Source of the DNA: Sphingomonadales bacterium 12-68-11
GTDB lineage: Bacteria > Pseudomonadota > Alphaproteobacteria > Sphingomonadales > Sphingomonadaceae
Direction: 5' to 3'
DNA: 64,000 nt
Assembly: GCA_002279825.1 (NCBI GenBank)
Contig: NCCV01000003.1
Span: forward strand, 863,643 to 927,642
The notes under the pieces were generated by a model. That model searched no databases. It was not told the DNA's origin and saw only the letters and a list, made by a program, of their open reading frames with translations. The translations under genes and the position numbers were made by a program. Shown piece after piece: positions 24,713 through 32,772 of the stretch. Position 1 is the stretch's first letter. The number at the start of each line of letters is the position of its first letter.

Positions 24713-25461
24713 CAGCGCAGCTCCAGCAATCCGCCGTCGACGAACAGGTTGGCCCCGGTGATGAAGCTGGCATCGTCGCTTGCGAGAAACAGCACCGCCT
24801 TGGCCACTTCCTCGCTCTCGCCCATCCGGTGCATCGGGATGTTGGCGATCATCATGTCCTTGAGCCGCGCGACATCCTCTTCGCTCATGCCCGGGTTGCG
24901 GTGAAGCAGCGGGGTATCGATCGGGCCGGGGCTGACCATGTTGAGACGGATGCCCTCGCCGACCAGTTCTTTGGCGAACACTTTCATCGCCATGTAGAGC
25001 CCGCCCTTGGCGGCGGCATAGGCGCCGTTGCCGGCGAGCGCGCCGTGCGCACCGATCGAGCCGGTCACCACGATCGAACCGCCCTTGCCCATGATCCGCA
25101 GCGCCTTCTGCAAGGCAAACACGCAGCCCTTGAGGTTGATCGCATGGACGTGATCCCACGCCTCTTCGGTGATCGCGCGCAGCGGCGCGAACCCGCCCAC
25201 CCCGGCGTTGATGTAAAGCACGTCGATGCGGCCGTCCGCGTCCTCGACGTCCGCCACCACCGCGCCGGTCGCGGCCGGATCGGCGATGTCCGAACGATAG
25301 CCGCGGCTGCCCGGGATACCCGCCACCGCCGCATCGATCGTCGCCTGGTCGCGGCCCGTCAGGTGGACCTTGCCGCCCTCGGCCGCGAAAGCCTGCGCCG
25401 CCGCCAGCCCCATCCCGCTGTTGCCGCCGAGCACGAGCACGACTTTGTCCTTGAAGCGCAT
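24712..25461 (-). CDS. short-chain dehydrogenase/reductase
   Basis: A 249-residue classical SDR. GGNSGMGLAAAQAF is the cofactor site and INAGVGG replaces the usual NNAG. The active site has VTGSIG and the catalytic YAAAK, and the C-terminal GANLFVDGG is standard. The ATG at 25461 follows GGAGAGG. Residue TGRDQ after beta-2 suggests NADP(H) preference. It forms a two-gene operon with the DUF3237 gene, separated from the GMC unit upstream by an 86-bp repeat. Confidence 0.92.
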   Translation of the reverse strand: MRFKDKVVLVLGGNSGMGLAAAQAFAAEGGKVHLTGRDQATIDAAVAGIPGSRGYRSDIADPAATGAVVADVEDADGRIDVLYINAGVGGFAPLRAITEEAWDHVHAINLKGCVFALQKALRIMGKGGSIVVTGSIGAHGALAGNGAYAAAKGGLYMAMKVFAKELVGEGIRLNMVSPGPIDTPLLHRNPGMSEEDVARLKDMMIANIPMHRMGESEEVAKAVLFLASDDASFITGANLFVDGGLLELR

Positions 25462-25477
25462 CACACCTCTCCAGTTT

Positions 25478-25563
25478 CGTGATTGCGAGGGACCGAAGGT
25501 CTCGCGCCAATCCAGGGCGATGGGCACTGCGCTCTGGATTGCTTCGCTGTGCTCGCAATGACG
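25478..25563. repeat. 86-bp palindromic interspersed repeat, copy A
   Basis: Begins CGTGATTGCGAGG and ends GCTCGCAATGACG, the two ends being inverted copies, with CAATCCAG...CTGGATTG as an inner inverted pair. A second copy of the same length is at 30359-30444. Elements of this type (ATTGCGAG...CTCGCAATGA) are widely scattered in alphaproteobacteria. It lies in the gap between the NTF2-like gene and the SDR. Confidence 0.88.
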
Positions 25564-25572
25564 ATGGTCACG

Positions 25573-25962
25573 TCAAAACGGCCCCAGCGGATTGGGCCCG
25601 TCCGCCACCACGTCCTGCATCACGTCCCAGTGCTCGGCGATCATCCCGTCCTCCACGCGGAAAATGTCGATCACCGCCCAGCCGAGATCGTCCGGCCAGC
25701 GCCGCACGTGGTAGTGCACGGTGACGTGGTCGCCGTCGACGAAGGCACGCTTCACATCGTGGACAGCATCGGGGGTCTGCCCGCGGATCATGTCGAGGAA
25801 TGCCTTGAGGCTGTCGCGCCCCGGCGTGACCGCCTGGTTGTGCTGGATGTAGCCGGGCGCAATGAACCGGTCGACCGCGCGCGAATCCATCGGGTTCAGC
25901 ACTTCGGCGAACATCCGCAGCACCAGATCGAGATTGGCCTGTTCCTGCGCGGTCCGGCTCAT
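25573..25962 (-). CDS. SnoaL-like polyketide-cyclase family protein
   Basis: A 129-residue single-domain protein: NLDLVLRMFAEVLN, FIAPGYIQHNQAVTPGRD and MIAEHWDVMQ. It is clearly of the same subgroup as the 2593 protein (GYIQHN...EHWD), but without a signal peptide. The ATG at 25962 overlaps the GMC oxidoreductase stop by ATGA, so the two are coupled and under operator copy 4. A cofactor-free isomerase, cyclase or lyase role following the oxidation is plausible. Confidence 0.87.
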   Translation of the reverse strand: MSRTAQEQANLDLVLRMFAEVLNPMDSRAVDRFIAPGYIQHNQAVTPGRDSLKAFLDMIRGQTPDAVHDVKRAFVDGDHVTVHYHVRRWPDDLGWAVIDIFRVEDGMIAEHWDVMQDVVADGPNPLGPF

Positions 25963-27599
25963 GCCGCCTCCGTCATGTCCGCGCGGGCCAGGCTGCAGCC
26001 GCGGATCAGGTCGGCGGCCTTCTCGCCGATCATGATCGTTGGCAGGTTGGTGTTGCCGCCCGGCACCGTGGGCATGACCGAAGCATCGACGACGCGCAGC
26101 CCCTCGACCCCGATCACGCGCAGTTCGCTGTCCACCACCGAGCGCTCGCCCAGGCCCATCGCGCACGTGCCGACCGGGTGCTGCGCGACATAGCAACTGG
26201 CACGGATGAAGGCGTCGAGTTCGGCGTCGCTCTGGACGTCGATGCCCGGAGTCTTTTCGCTGGCGATGAGATCGGCCATCGGGCGGGTCTCGTAGATTGC
26301 CCGCGTGGTGCGGAACGCGCGGCGCATCTGCGAACGGTCGGCCTCCTCAGCCAGGACGTTGAGCGTGACCGCGGCAACATCGCGCGGGTCGGCGCTCTTG
26401 AGTTCGACCCAGCCGCGGCTCTCAGGATGGAGCTGGACGACGCCGGCCCAGAACACGTGCTCCTGCTCCGGGCGCAGGAACGGGCCCCACGGCGCGGCAT
26501 CGAAGCGAATGGGGTTGACCATGATCTGCAGGTCCGGCCGGTCGAGATTCGGTGCGGTCCGCACGATGACGTTGCAGGAGTTGACCTGCGTCGCCATCGG
26601 GCCGCGCCCGGTCAGTGCCCAGCGCAGCGAATTGAGCGCGATCCGGTCCCAGCGAAGCTGGCGCAGGAAGGTCACCTTGTCCTTCGCCCAGAACTCAAGG
26701 CTGGCGCAGGGGTGCTCCTGCAGGTTGCGGCCCACGCCGGGGCGGTCTTGAACCACCGCGATACCGTGCTCCTTCAGATGCGCCGCCGGCCCGATCCCGG
26801 AGAGCATCAGCAGGTGCGGCGAGTTGTAGGTTCCCCCCGAGACGATCACCTCGTGCCGCGCACGGATCACCTTCGATTGCCCGCCGTGGTCGATCTCGAC
26901 CCCGACGCAGCGCTTGCCCTCGCACACCAGCTTGCGCACCAGCACGCCCGAGCGGACGTCGAGGTTCTGCCGAGCTGCAGCGGGCTTGAGATAGGCGGTC
27001 GCGGCGCTGACCCGCCGGCCGCGCTCGTCAACGGTCTGCTCGCCGCGCGCGAAGCCCTCGGGCTGCGTGCCCGCCAGGTCGTCGCTCGTGGCGAACCCCG
27101 CGGCCTCGGCGGTCTCCATCATGGCCTCGTGCAGCAGATGCGGTGAGTCGATCGGTCGGATCGCGACGGGGCCGCCCGCGCCGTGCCATTCACTCTCCCC
27201 GCGCCATGAATCCTCAAGCTTGCGGAAGTAGGGCAGCACGTCGGCGAACGACCATCCGGTCGCCCCCATCTGCGCCCACTGGTCGTAGTCGCGGGGGTGC
27301 CCGCGCATCGCGAACATGCCGTTGATCGAGCCCGACCCGCCGATCACCTTGCCGCGCGGCAGCGGCATCCGCCGACCGTCCAGATGCGGCTCCGGCTCGG
27401 TCCAGTAAGTCCAGTTGAAGCGCGGGTCGGGCATCGCCTTGAGAAATGCCAGCGGCATGCGCAGATAGAGGTGATCGTCGCGGCCGCCCGCCTCGAGCAG
27501 CAGCACGTTGACCCTCGGATCCTCGCTGAGCCGCGCGGCAACGACGCACCCCGCACTACCCGCGCCGACGACGATGTAATCGAACGCCTCTCCGGCCAT
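25959..27599 (-). CDS. GMC-family FAD-dependent oxidoreductase (alcohol dehydrogenase type)
   Basis: A 546-residue glucose-methanol-choline oxidoreductase. The N-terminal dinucleotide motif is VVGAGSAGC, with LLLEAGG after beta-2. The GMC signature GKVIGGSGSINGMFAMRG follows, and the catalytic His is in QHPVGTCAMG with the late FAD motif ASVMPTVPGGNTNLP. It is closest to choline-dehydrogenase-like alcohol oxidisers. In Sphingobium SYK-6, GMC enzymes (PhcC, PhcD) act on a phenylcoumaran lignin dimer, so a primary aromatic side-chain alcohol is a fair substrate guess. The start at 27599 lies 25 bp from operator copy 4. Confidence 0.94.
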   Translation of the reverse strand: MAGEAFDYIVVGAGSAGCVVAARLSEDPRVNVLLLEAGGRDDHLYLRMPLAFLKAMPDPRFNWTYWTEPEPHLDGRRMPLPRGKVIGGSGSINGMFAMRGHPRDYDQWAQMGATGWSFADVLPYFRKLEDSWRGESEWHGAGGPVAIRPIDSPHLLHEAMMETAEAAGFATSDDLAGTQPEGFARGEQTVDERGRRVSAATAYLKPAAARQNLDVRSGVLVRKLVCEGKRCVGVEIDHGGQSKVIRARHEVIVSGGTYNSPHLLMLSGIGPAAHLKEHGIAVVQDRPGVGRNLQEHPCASLEFWAKDKVTFLRQLRWDRIALNSLRWALTGRGPMATQVNSCNVIVRTAPNLDRPDLQIMVNPIRFDAAPWGPFLRPEQEHVFWAGVVQLHPESRGWVELKSADPRDVAAVTLNVLAEEADRSQMRRAFRTTRAIYETRPMADLIASEKTPGIDVQSDAELDAFIRASCYVAQHPVGTCAMGLGERSVVDSELRVIGVEGLRVVDASVMPTVPGGNTNLPTIMIGEKAADLIRGCSLARADMTEAA

Positions 27600-27624
27600 G
27601 TCCGCTCCCCTTTTACGGCGATGC

Positions 27625-27636
27625 TAACGCTCGTTA
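27625..27636. promoter_or_regulatory. putative operator, copy 4 of TAACRNNYGTTA
   Basis: TAACGCTCGTTA, 25 bp upstream of the GMC gene and 79 bp upstream of the divergent MetE-like gene. It is flanked by GC and AC, so the outer positions are partly symmetric as well. The position relative to the minus-strand start matches copies 2 and 3 closely (25-28 bp). Confidence 0.65.
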
Positions 27637-27715
27637 ACATCGAGAGCAAGCAGCGGGAGCGTCGGTACGCTTTTCGCTCTTGCGGTGATTTCGCATACCT
27701 GAAATACGCGCCGCC

Positions 27716-28864
27716 ATGATCCACACCACTCACGTTGGCAGCCTGCCGCGCGGCCCCGAACTCGTTCCCCTGCTCCTCGCACGCGACAAGGGCGAGCCTT
27801 ACGACGCTGCCGAATTCGATCGTGTCGTGCAGGCCGCCGTCGATGAGGGTGTGCGCAAGCAAATCGCCGCCGGGGTCTCGATCGTCAGCGACGGCGAGCT
27901 CGGCAAAGTGGGCTATTCGACTTATGTGATCGAGCGACTGAGCGGCTTCGGCGGGCACAGCCCGCGCAAGCCAGCGCTCGACCTCGCGCAAGTGCCCGAA
28001 CTGGCGCAGAAGCTCAGCCACATCATGGGCGCGCAGGAGTTCACCCGCGCGAGCGCGATCGACAAGGTCACGCTGGTCGATCTCCAGCCGCTGCACGACG
28101 ATATCCGCCGCTTCGGCGCCGCGCTCGACCGGCGCGGCGCAACCGCTTCCGGGGGCGTCGCCGCGTTCATGAATTCGGCCAGCCCGGGGCTGATCACCGC
28201 GTTCCAGGCGAACCAGTATTATCCAACGCACGAGGCCTATCTGGCCGATCTGGTCGAGGCGATGCGGCCCGAGTACGAAGCGATCGCCGAAGCGGGGTTC
28301 GATCTCCAGCTCGACTGCCCCGATCTCGCGATGAGCCGTCACACCGGCTATCAGGATCTCAGCGAGAGCGAGTTCCTCAAGACGATCGCCGCCAATGTCG
28401 AGGCGCTCAACGCCGCGACCGCGAACATCGCGCCCGAGAAGATGCGGATGCACGTGTGCTGGGGCAACTACGAAGGCCCGCACGATTTCGACATCCCGCT
28501 CGAGAAGATCATCGACGTGGTGCTCGCGGCCCGGCCCGCGACGATCCTGTTCGAAGCCGCCAACCCGCGCCACGAGCACGAATGGGTAGTGTGGAAGGCG
28601 GCCGACACCGCCGGCAAGGTGCTCGCGCCCGGCCTGATCGATTCGTGTTCGAACTATCTCGAAACGGCCGAGCTGATCGCCCAGCGCATCGAACGCTACG
28701 CCGGCTTCGTCGGCGCGGATCGAGTGATCGCCAGTTCGGACTGCGGGTTCGGCACGTTCGCCGGCTATGGCAAGATCGACCCCGCTGTGGCGTGGAAAAA
28801 ACTCGCCGCGCTGCGCGAAGGGGCCGACATTGCCGCGGCGAGGCTGGGGGCGCCCTCGGCCTGA
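27716..28864 (+). CDS. cobalamin-independent methionine synthase-like (MetE C-terminal domain) protein
   Basis: A 382-residue protein with only the catalytic C-terminal barrel of MetE, no N-terminal half. TTHVGSLPRGPEL opens the fold. Candidate zinc ligands are all visible: His and Cys in MHVCWGNY, Glu in LFEAANPRHEHE and Cys in SSDCGFG. Such stand-alone proteins include methyl- or alkyl-transferases acting on thiols. In this setting it could move a methyl group derived from O-demethylation or process a thiol adduct. It is divergent from the GMC gene and overlaps the IclR gene by one base. Confidence 0.85.
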   Translation: MIHTTHVGSLPRGPELVPLLLARDKGEPYDAAEFDRVVQAAVDEGVRKQIAAGVSIVSDGELGKVGYSTYVIERLSGFGGHSPRKPALDLAQVPELAQKLSHIMGAQEFTRASAIDKVTLVDLQPLHDDIRRFGAALDRRGATASGGVAAFMNSASPGLITAFQANQYYPTHEAYLADLVEAMRPEYEAIAEAGFDLQLDCPDLAMSRHTGYQDLSESEFLKTIAANVEALNAATANIAPEKMRMHVCWGNYEGPHDFDIPLEKIIDVVLAARPATILFEAANPRHEHEWVVWKAADTAGKVLAPGLIDSCSNYLETAELIAQRIERYAGFVGADRVIASSDCGFGTFAGYGKIDPAVAWKKLAALREGADIAAARLGAPSA

Positions 28865-29634
28865 TGACCGAGGCGTCCGCCTTTCCTCAGGCCGCAGTGC
28901 AGGCGAGCCAGGTCAAATCGGCCACCCGGACGCTCGATATCATCGAGTATGTGGTCGCGCATGGCCGGCCGCTGGTGGCGCAGGAAATCGCCACCGCGCT
29001 CGGCATTCCGGTGTCGAGCTTGTCCTACCTGCTCGCGACGCTGGTCGAGCGCGACTACCTGGTGCGCGACGGGCGGCGCTATTCGGCGGGCCCGGGGCTC
29101 GAGCGGCTCCAGGCCAAGAGCGGCGGCTTCGGGCTCAAGGAGCGCGCCGCGCCGCTGGTCCGGACCCTGCGCGTCACTCTCAACGAAACCGCCAGCTTCT
29201 TCATCCGCAGCGGCTGGGAGGTCGAAGCGATCGTGACCGAGACCAGCGAGCAGGCGCTGCGGTACTCCATCGAGATGGGCCGCCGGCTGCCGATGCATGT
29301 GATGGCCGCGGGCAAGGCGCTACTCGCCGCGCTGCCCGGCGACGAGCTGGATCGCTACTTCGCCGAGAGCGAACGCGCGCGCTTCACGCCCTCGTCGCTC
29401 ACCGCCGAGAAAGCGCTCCGGCGCGAACTGGCGGAGATCCGCAAGACCGGCTTCGCGCTGACCGACGAGGAGTTCTCGCTCGGTATCCGCGGCATCGGCC
29501 GGGTGGTCACGATCGGTGGGAATCCCGTCGGCTCGCTGTCGGTGGCAATCCCCAAGGCGCGCTTCGACGCGGCGATGCAGGCACGCGCCATGGACCTGCT
29601 CGAGCGGACCAGCGGACTGCTCGAAGCGAGCTAG
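28864..29634 (+). CDS. IclR-family transcriptional regulator
   Basis: A 256-residue regulator. The N-terminal winged helix (TRTLDIIEYVVAHGRPLVAQ then PVSSLSYLLATLVERDYL) is followed by the IclR effector domain: YSIEMGRRLPMHVMAAGKALLA, GFALTDEEFSLGIRGIG and GSLSVAIPKARF. The ATG at 28864 overlaps the stop of the MetE-like gene (TGATG), so it is co-expressed with it. IclR proteins commonly control aromatic degradation. The stop codons of this gene and the convergent 29631 gene overlap. Confidence 0.92.
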   Translation: MTEASAFPQAAVQASQVKSATRTLDIIEYVVAHGRPLVAQEIATALGIPVSSLSYLLATLVERDYLVRDGRRYSAGPGLERLQAKSGGFGLKERAAPLVRTLRVTLNETASFFIRSGWEVEAIVTETSEQALRYSIEMGRRLPMHVMAAGKALLAALPGDELDRYFAESERARFTPSSLTAEKALRRELAEIRKTGFALTDEEFSLGIRGIGRVVTIGGNPVGSLSVAIPKARFDAAMQARAMDLLERTSGLLEAS

Positions 29635-30275
29635 CGGCCCTCGACGGCGGGCGGTCCCTGGACCGGGGGCGGCCGGGCAGGCAACCGCGCCGACGGCACT
29701 GCGGCCGGCGCGGCGGGACTGGAGAAGGTCACCACCGCGGCACCGGCGGCGGCCGAGATGCCAGGGCGCTGATAGGATCGCCCCGCCGGCCAAGGACCGA
29801 GCGTGGCGTCGCTCGAGAGTTTCTCAAGCGTGAGCGGCGCGAACCCCGTCCCGACATAGATCGCTTCGACCTTGCCGCTCGGTAGCGCGCGCAGCCGGAA
29901 CACGTCGGGCACGGCGCCCGGACGCGGATCGTCGAAAGTCAGCTCGGTCCACTCGCCCATCGCCTGAGCCTTGCTGGCGCGGATCGCGGTCGGCGGACCT
30001 TCGACGCGGCTGAACACCGCACCGTCGCTGGCGAACGAACGCGGCCGGACCCAGGTGCCGGTCCAGCCGCCGGCGGTCGGCACCAGATTGAAGCCCAGGA
30101 TCACGACGCCTTCGATCTTGAGGCCCCAGGCTCCCTCCAGCGAAGGCGCGGCGGCAAGCCGTGCGGCCAGCGTCGCCGGCGCGGCGGGGGTCGGCGCGGC
30201 GGGCGACGGAGCCTGCTGCGCCGCCGCCGGAGCGGACAGGGCCAAGACTGCCGGGAACAGGGCGCGTGTGATCAT
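29631..30275 (-). CDS. secreted protein of unknown function, Pro/Ala-rich
   Basis: A 214-residue protein with a signal peptide (cleavage near APAAAQQ), a Pro/Ala linker, a central beta-rich domain (GAWGLKIEGVVILGFNL to about GPWPAGRSY), then a low-complexity Ala/Pro tail. The family is not recognised. The 3' end overlaps the IclR gene by 4 bases on the opposite strand. It lies downstream of the ligM terminator, so it probably has its own promoter. Confidence 0.7.
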   Translation of the reverse strand: MITRALFPAVLALSAPAAAQQAPSPAAPTPAAPATLAARLAAAPSLEGAWGLKIEGVVILGFNLVPTAGGWTGTWVRPRSFASDGAVFSRVEGPPTAIRASKAQAMGEWTELTFDDPRPGAVPDVFRLRALPSGKVEAIYVGTGFAPLTLEKLSSDATLGPWPAGRSYQRPGISAAAGAAVVTFSSPAAPAAVPSARLPARPPPVQGPPAVEGR

Positions 30276-30315
30276 CGGACCGCCCTACTAGCGCAAACAC
30301 TTCCCCGGATTAACG

Positions 30316-30350
30316 AAAAAGGGCGGCCCCGCGGGACCGCCCTTCTCTTT
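30316..30350. terminator. bidirectional hairpin terminator downstream of ligM
   Basis: AAGGGCGG at 30319-30326 pairs with CCGCCCTT at 30337-30344. On the minus strand the stem is followed by TTTTT (complement of 30316-30320), and on the plus strand by a pyrimidine/T-rich tail. It is well placed to end the hydrolase-ligM transcript. Confidence 0.7.
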
Positions 30351-30358
30351 CTTCTTTT

Positions 30359-30444
30359 CGTCATTGCGAGGAACCGAAGGTTCCGCGGCAATCCAGAGCG
30401 GCTTGCATGGCGCCCTGAATTGCTTCGCTACGCTCGCAACGACG
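30359..30444. repeat. 86-bp palindromic interspersed repeat, copy B
   Basis: Begins CGTCATTGCGAGG and ends GCTCGCAACGACG, with CAATCCAG and a diverged CTGAATTG inside. It is the same length and order as copy A at 25478 but differs in the central part. It lies between the ligM terminator and the ligM stop. Confidence 0.88.
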
Positions 30445-30457
30445 AGACCTTATCGGC

Positions 30458-31882
30458 TCAGGCGTTCGCGCCCTTGCCGGTCGCGCGCCAGCTGTCGGCA
30501 TAGGCCGTGCGGGCGACGTTCGAGTAGGGCACCGGCGAGATCACGGCCTTGATCTCGGTCTGCACGTGCGGCTCGACGGTCGGCTTGCTGGTGCCGCCGT
30601 TCGGCTCGCCCCAGACCAGCGTCACTTCCTTGCCGAACTCGACATAGTCGGGATCGATCATCGCCAGGCTGAGCATCTTGCCTTCGTTCGACGAGTAGCC
30701 GATCCAGGTCGACACGCCGATCGTCTTGCCGTCGGCCTTGACCTCGTCGAACGGGTGCATCGAGTACACCGCGCTCGGGAACTCGAAGTACTTGGCGCGG
30801 TCGCCTTCGGCGTAGAGCGACGAGAGCACGCGCAGCATGTCCTCGTTGTCGATCGCCAGCGTGACCTTCTGCTTGTGGGTCTGGGTGGCCATCTTCTCGA
30901 GCGCTTCGCGGCCCACGAACTCGTGGTCGAACTTGACGATGTGGCCGTAACCGATGTCCCACGGGGTCAGGTAGTAGCCCTCGATGCTGTCGGGAACGTA
31001 GCTGCCGCCGATCGAGCACTTGCCGGCATAGGAGTCGGCACCGGCCCAGGCGCGGAAGTCCTTCATCATCTGGCTGTCGCCGGTGAAGGTCGCCGGCAGC
31101 GGGCTCGGAAGCCAGCCCGATTCGAGCGTGTTCGACGAATAGGCACGGCCGCCCACCAGGGTCAGGCCGTCGTTCTTGCCGGCTTCGACGAGCGCGGAGT
31201 GTACCGCCTTGTAGTCTTCCCACGGTCCGAACAGCTCGTAGCCCGGCTGGCCGGCCATGCCGTGGCGGAGCGCGATCACGTCCTTACCGGCGATGTCGAT
31301 ATGCGCCATGTTGAAGAACTTCAGGTCGGGCGCCTGCTCGCCCAGCGCGGTGCTGAGGATCTTCATCGCGTTCGGGCCCTGGAGCTGGAAGCGATAGTTC
31401 TTGCGGACGCCGTCGGTGCGAAGCGCGGTGCGCTCGTCGCGCTCCACGGTGACGTTCCACTTGGAGCCGTCGGCCTTCGGGTACTGGGCGTGGAATTCGA
31501 CCCACTCGATCGCGGGCACGCGGCCGACCAGCGAGAACTCGTTCTCGGCCAGGTAGAACAGGATCACGTCGCCGATCACGTAGCCGTCCGGGGTGACCGG
31601 CACGAACTGCTTGGCCTTGTTGACGGTGAAGTTCTTGAAGCTGTTGATCGCCAGGTACTCGAGCAGTGCGAAGGCGTCGGGCCCGCGCACGTAGAGCTCG
31701 ACCATGTGGTAGCTCTGATTGAACAGCACCGCGGTCTTGGCCCAGGCGCGCTGCTCGTTGCGCCAGTTGGAGTATTCGGCGGGCACACCCGGGTAGGGGT
31801 TCGGGCCGGCCTGCTGGTTGCGCAGGAAATCGACGACGTTGCCGGCCTGGTCCAGCTTCTGCTGCAGGGTCTGTTCAGTCAT
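30458..31882 (-). CDS. ligM: tetrahydrofolate-dependent aromatic O-demethylase (LigM/DesA type)
   Basis: A 474-residue enzyme of the GcvT/aminomethyltransferase fold that moves the methoxyl methyl of vanillate, 3-O-methylgallate or syringate to tetrahydrofolate. The length and sequence (for example FNQSYHMVELYVRGPDA, HGMAGQPGYELFGP, GWLPSPLPATF) match LigM and DesA of Sphingobium SYK-6. Tyr248 in GRAYSS is in the place of the Tyr247 I recall as important in LigM. Whether it prefers vanillate (LigM) or syringate (DesA) cannot be decided by eye. AGGAGAGG precedes the ATG. It is downstream of an alpha/beta hydrolase gene and divergent from metF-folD, which recycle the methyl-folate. Confidence 0.92.
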   Translation of the reverse strand: MTEQTLQQKLDQAGNVVDFLRNQQAGPNPYPGVPAEYSNWRNEQRAWAKTAVLFNQSYHMVELYVRGPDAFALLEYLAINSFKNFTVNKAKQFVPVTPDGYVIGDVILFYLAENEFSLVGRVPAIEWVEFHAQYPKADGSKWNVTVERDERTALRTDGVRKNYRFQLQGPNAMKILSTALGEQAPDLKFFNMAHIDIAGKDVIALRHGMAGQPGYELFGPWEDYKAVHSALVEAGKNDGLTLVGGRAYSSNTLESGWLPSPLPATFTGDSQMMKDFRAWAGADSYAGKCSIGGSYVPDSIEGYYLTPWDIGYGHIVKFDHEFVGREALEKMATQTHKQKVTLAIDNEDMLRVLSSLYAEGDRAKYFEFPSAVYSMHPFDEVKADGKTIGVSTWIGYSSNEGKMLSLAMIDPDYVEFGKEVTLVWGEPNGGTSKPTVEPHVQTEIKAVISPVPYSNVARTAYADSWRATGKGANA

Positions 31883-31922
31883 TTAGATGGCCTCTCCTAA
31901 AGGCGGGTGGGACGGTTGGGTT

Positions 31923-32636
31923 TCAGACGCTCGCGGACTGGACCGGCTCTCGGCCGAGCCAGTCAGCGATGGCTTGGTTGACCGCTTCGGGCGCCTCGAG
32001 CGGGAGCATGTGCCCCGCGCCCGCGACGATGACCAGCGATGAATCGGGAATCTGGGCGGCGATCTCCTGGTGCTGCTCGGGCGGGCTCCAGAGGTCGAGT
32101 TCGCCGGTCATGACCAGGGTCGGGCAAGCGATCGAGGGCAGCAGGCTCGCCTGTTCGGGGCGGGCGATCTGCGCGTCGATCTGGGCGTCGAAGGTCTGTT
32201 GCCCGGCATCGAGGCACATCTGCCGCATCGCCGCGTAAGCCTCACTCGCGCGATGCGCCTCGGCGACCATCGGCGGCAGCCAGGTATCGACCAGCGCCTC
32301 GAACCCGCGCTCGTGTCCGATCGCCTGAAGCGCGCGGCGCTTGGCCGGCTCGCCCTCGCCCAGCGAATGGACCCCGGTACTCGACAGCGCGAGCCGCCGT
32401 ACCCGCTCCGGCGCGAGACGATAGACTTCGAGCGCGACTCGCCCGCCCATCGAATGGCCGAACAGGTCGAACTGGCCAGCGCCTTGGCGGTCGGCCTCCT
32501 CAAGCACGATCCCGGCCATCTCGATCAAGCTATCGGCCTGCCCGTAGCCTTGAATCGCGCGCGAATCCGGGAACGCGGCAAGCTGCGGCGCGAAGACGCG
32601 CGCATCACAAATCAATCCGGGGAGGAACAGCAGCAT
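31923..32636 (-). CDS. alpha/beta hydrolase
   Basis: A 237-residue serine hydrolase: FLPGLICDARVF, nucleophile in GHSMGG near residue 62, Asp in TGELDLWSPP and His in GAGHMLPLEAPE. It is of the 3-oxoadipate-enol-lactonase/esterase type. It probably shares a transcript with ligM, 40 bp downstream, so an ester or lactone in methoxy-aromatic catabolism (feruloyl or vanilloyl ester, ring-cleavage lactone) is a reasonable substrate guess. Confidence 0.88.
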   Translation of the reverse strand: MLLFLPGLICDARVFAPQLAAFPDSRAIQGYGQADSLIEMAGIVLEEADRQGAGQFDLFGHSMGGRVALEVYRLAPERVRRLALSSTGVHSLGEGEPAKRRALQAIGHERGFEALVDTWLPPMVAEAHRASEAYAAMRQMCLDAGQQTFDAQIDAQIARPEQASLLPSIACPTLVMTGELDLWSPPEQHQEIAAQIPDSSLVIVAGAGHMLPLEAPEAVNQAIADWLGREPVQSASV

Positions 32637-32772
32637 CGCTCTCGCCGACGGCTTTCGTTCTAGTTCGCGCTCTTGAAAAATTCGCCTATACGAAGATTGT
32701 GCCCTGCGCTAGGGCTTTGTGAAAGGCGCCAGACACCCTATGTCGCGCGCGTCACGAGAGGAGCCCGAATCG

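Noticed and set aside
32637..32772. Possible SAM- or folate-type riboswitch upstream of metF
   Set aside because: No recognisable conserved core or pseudoknot pairing was found in the 136-base divergent region.
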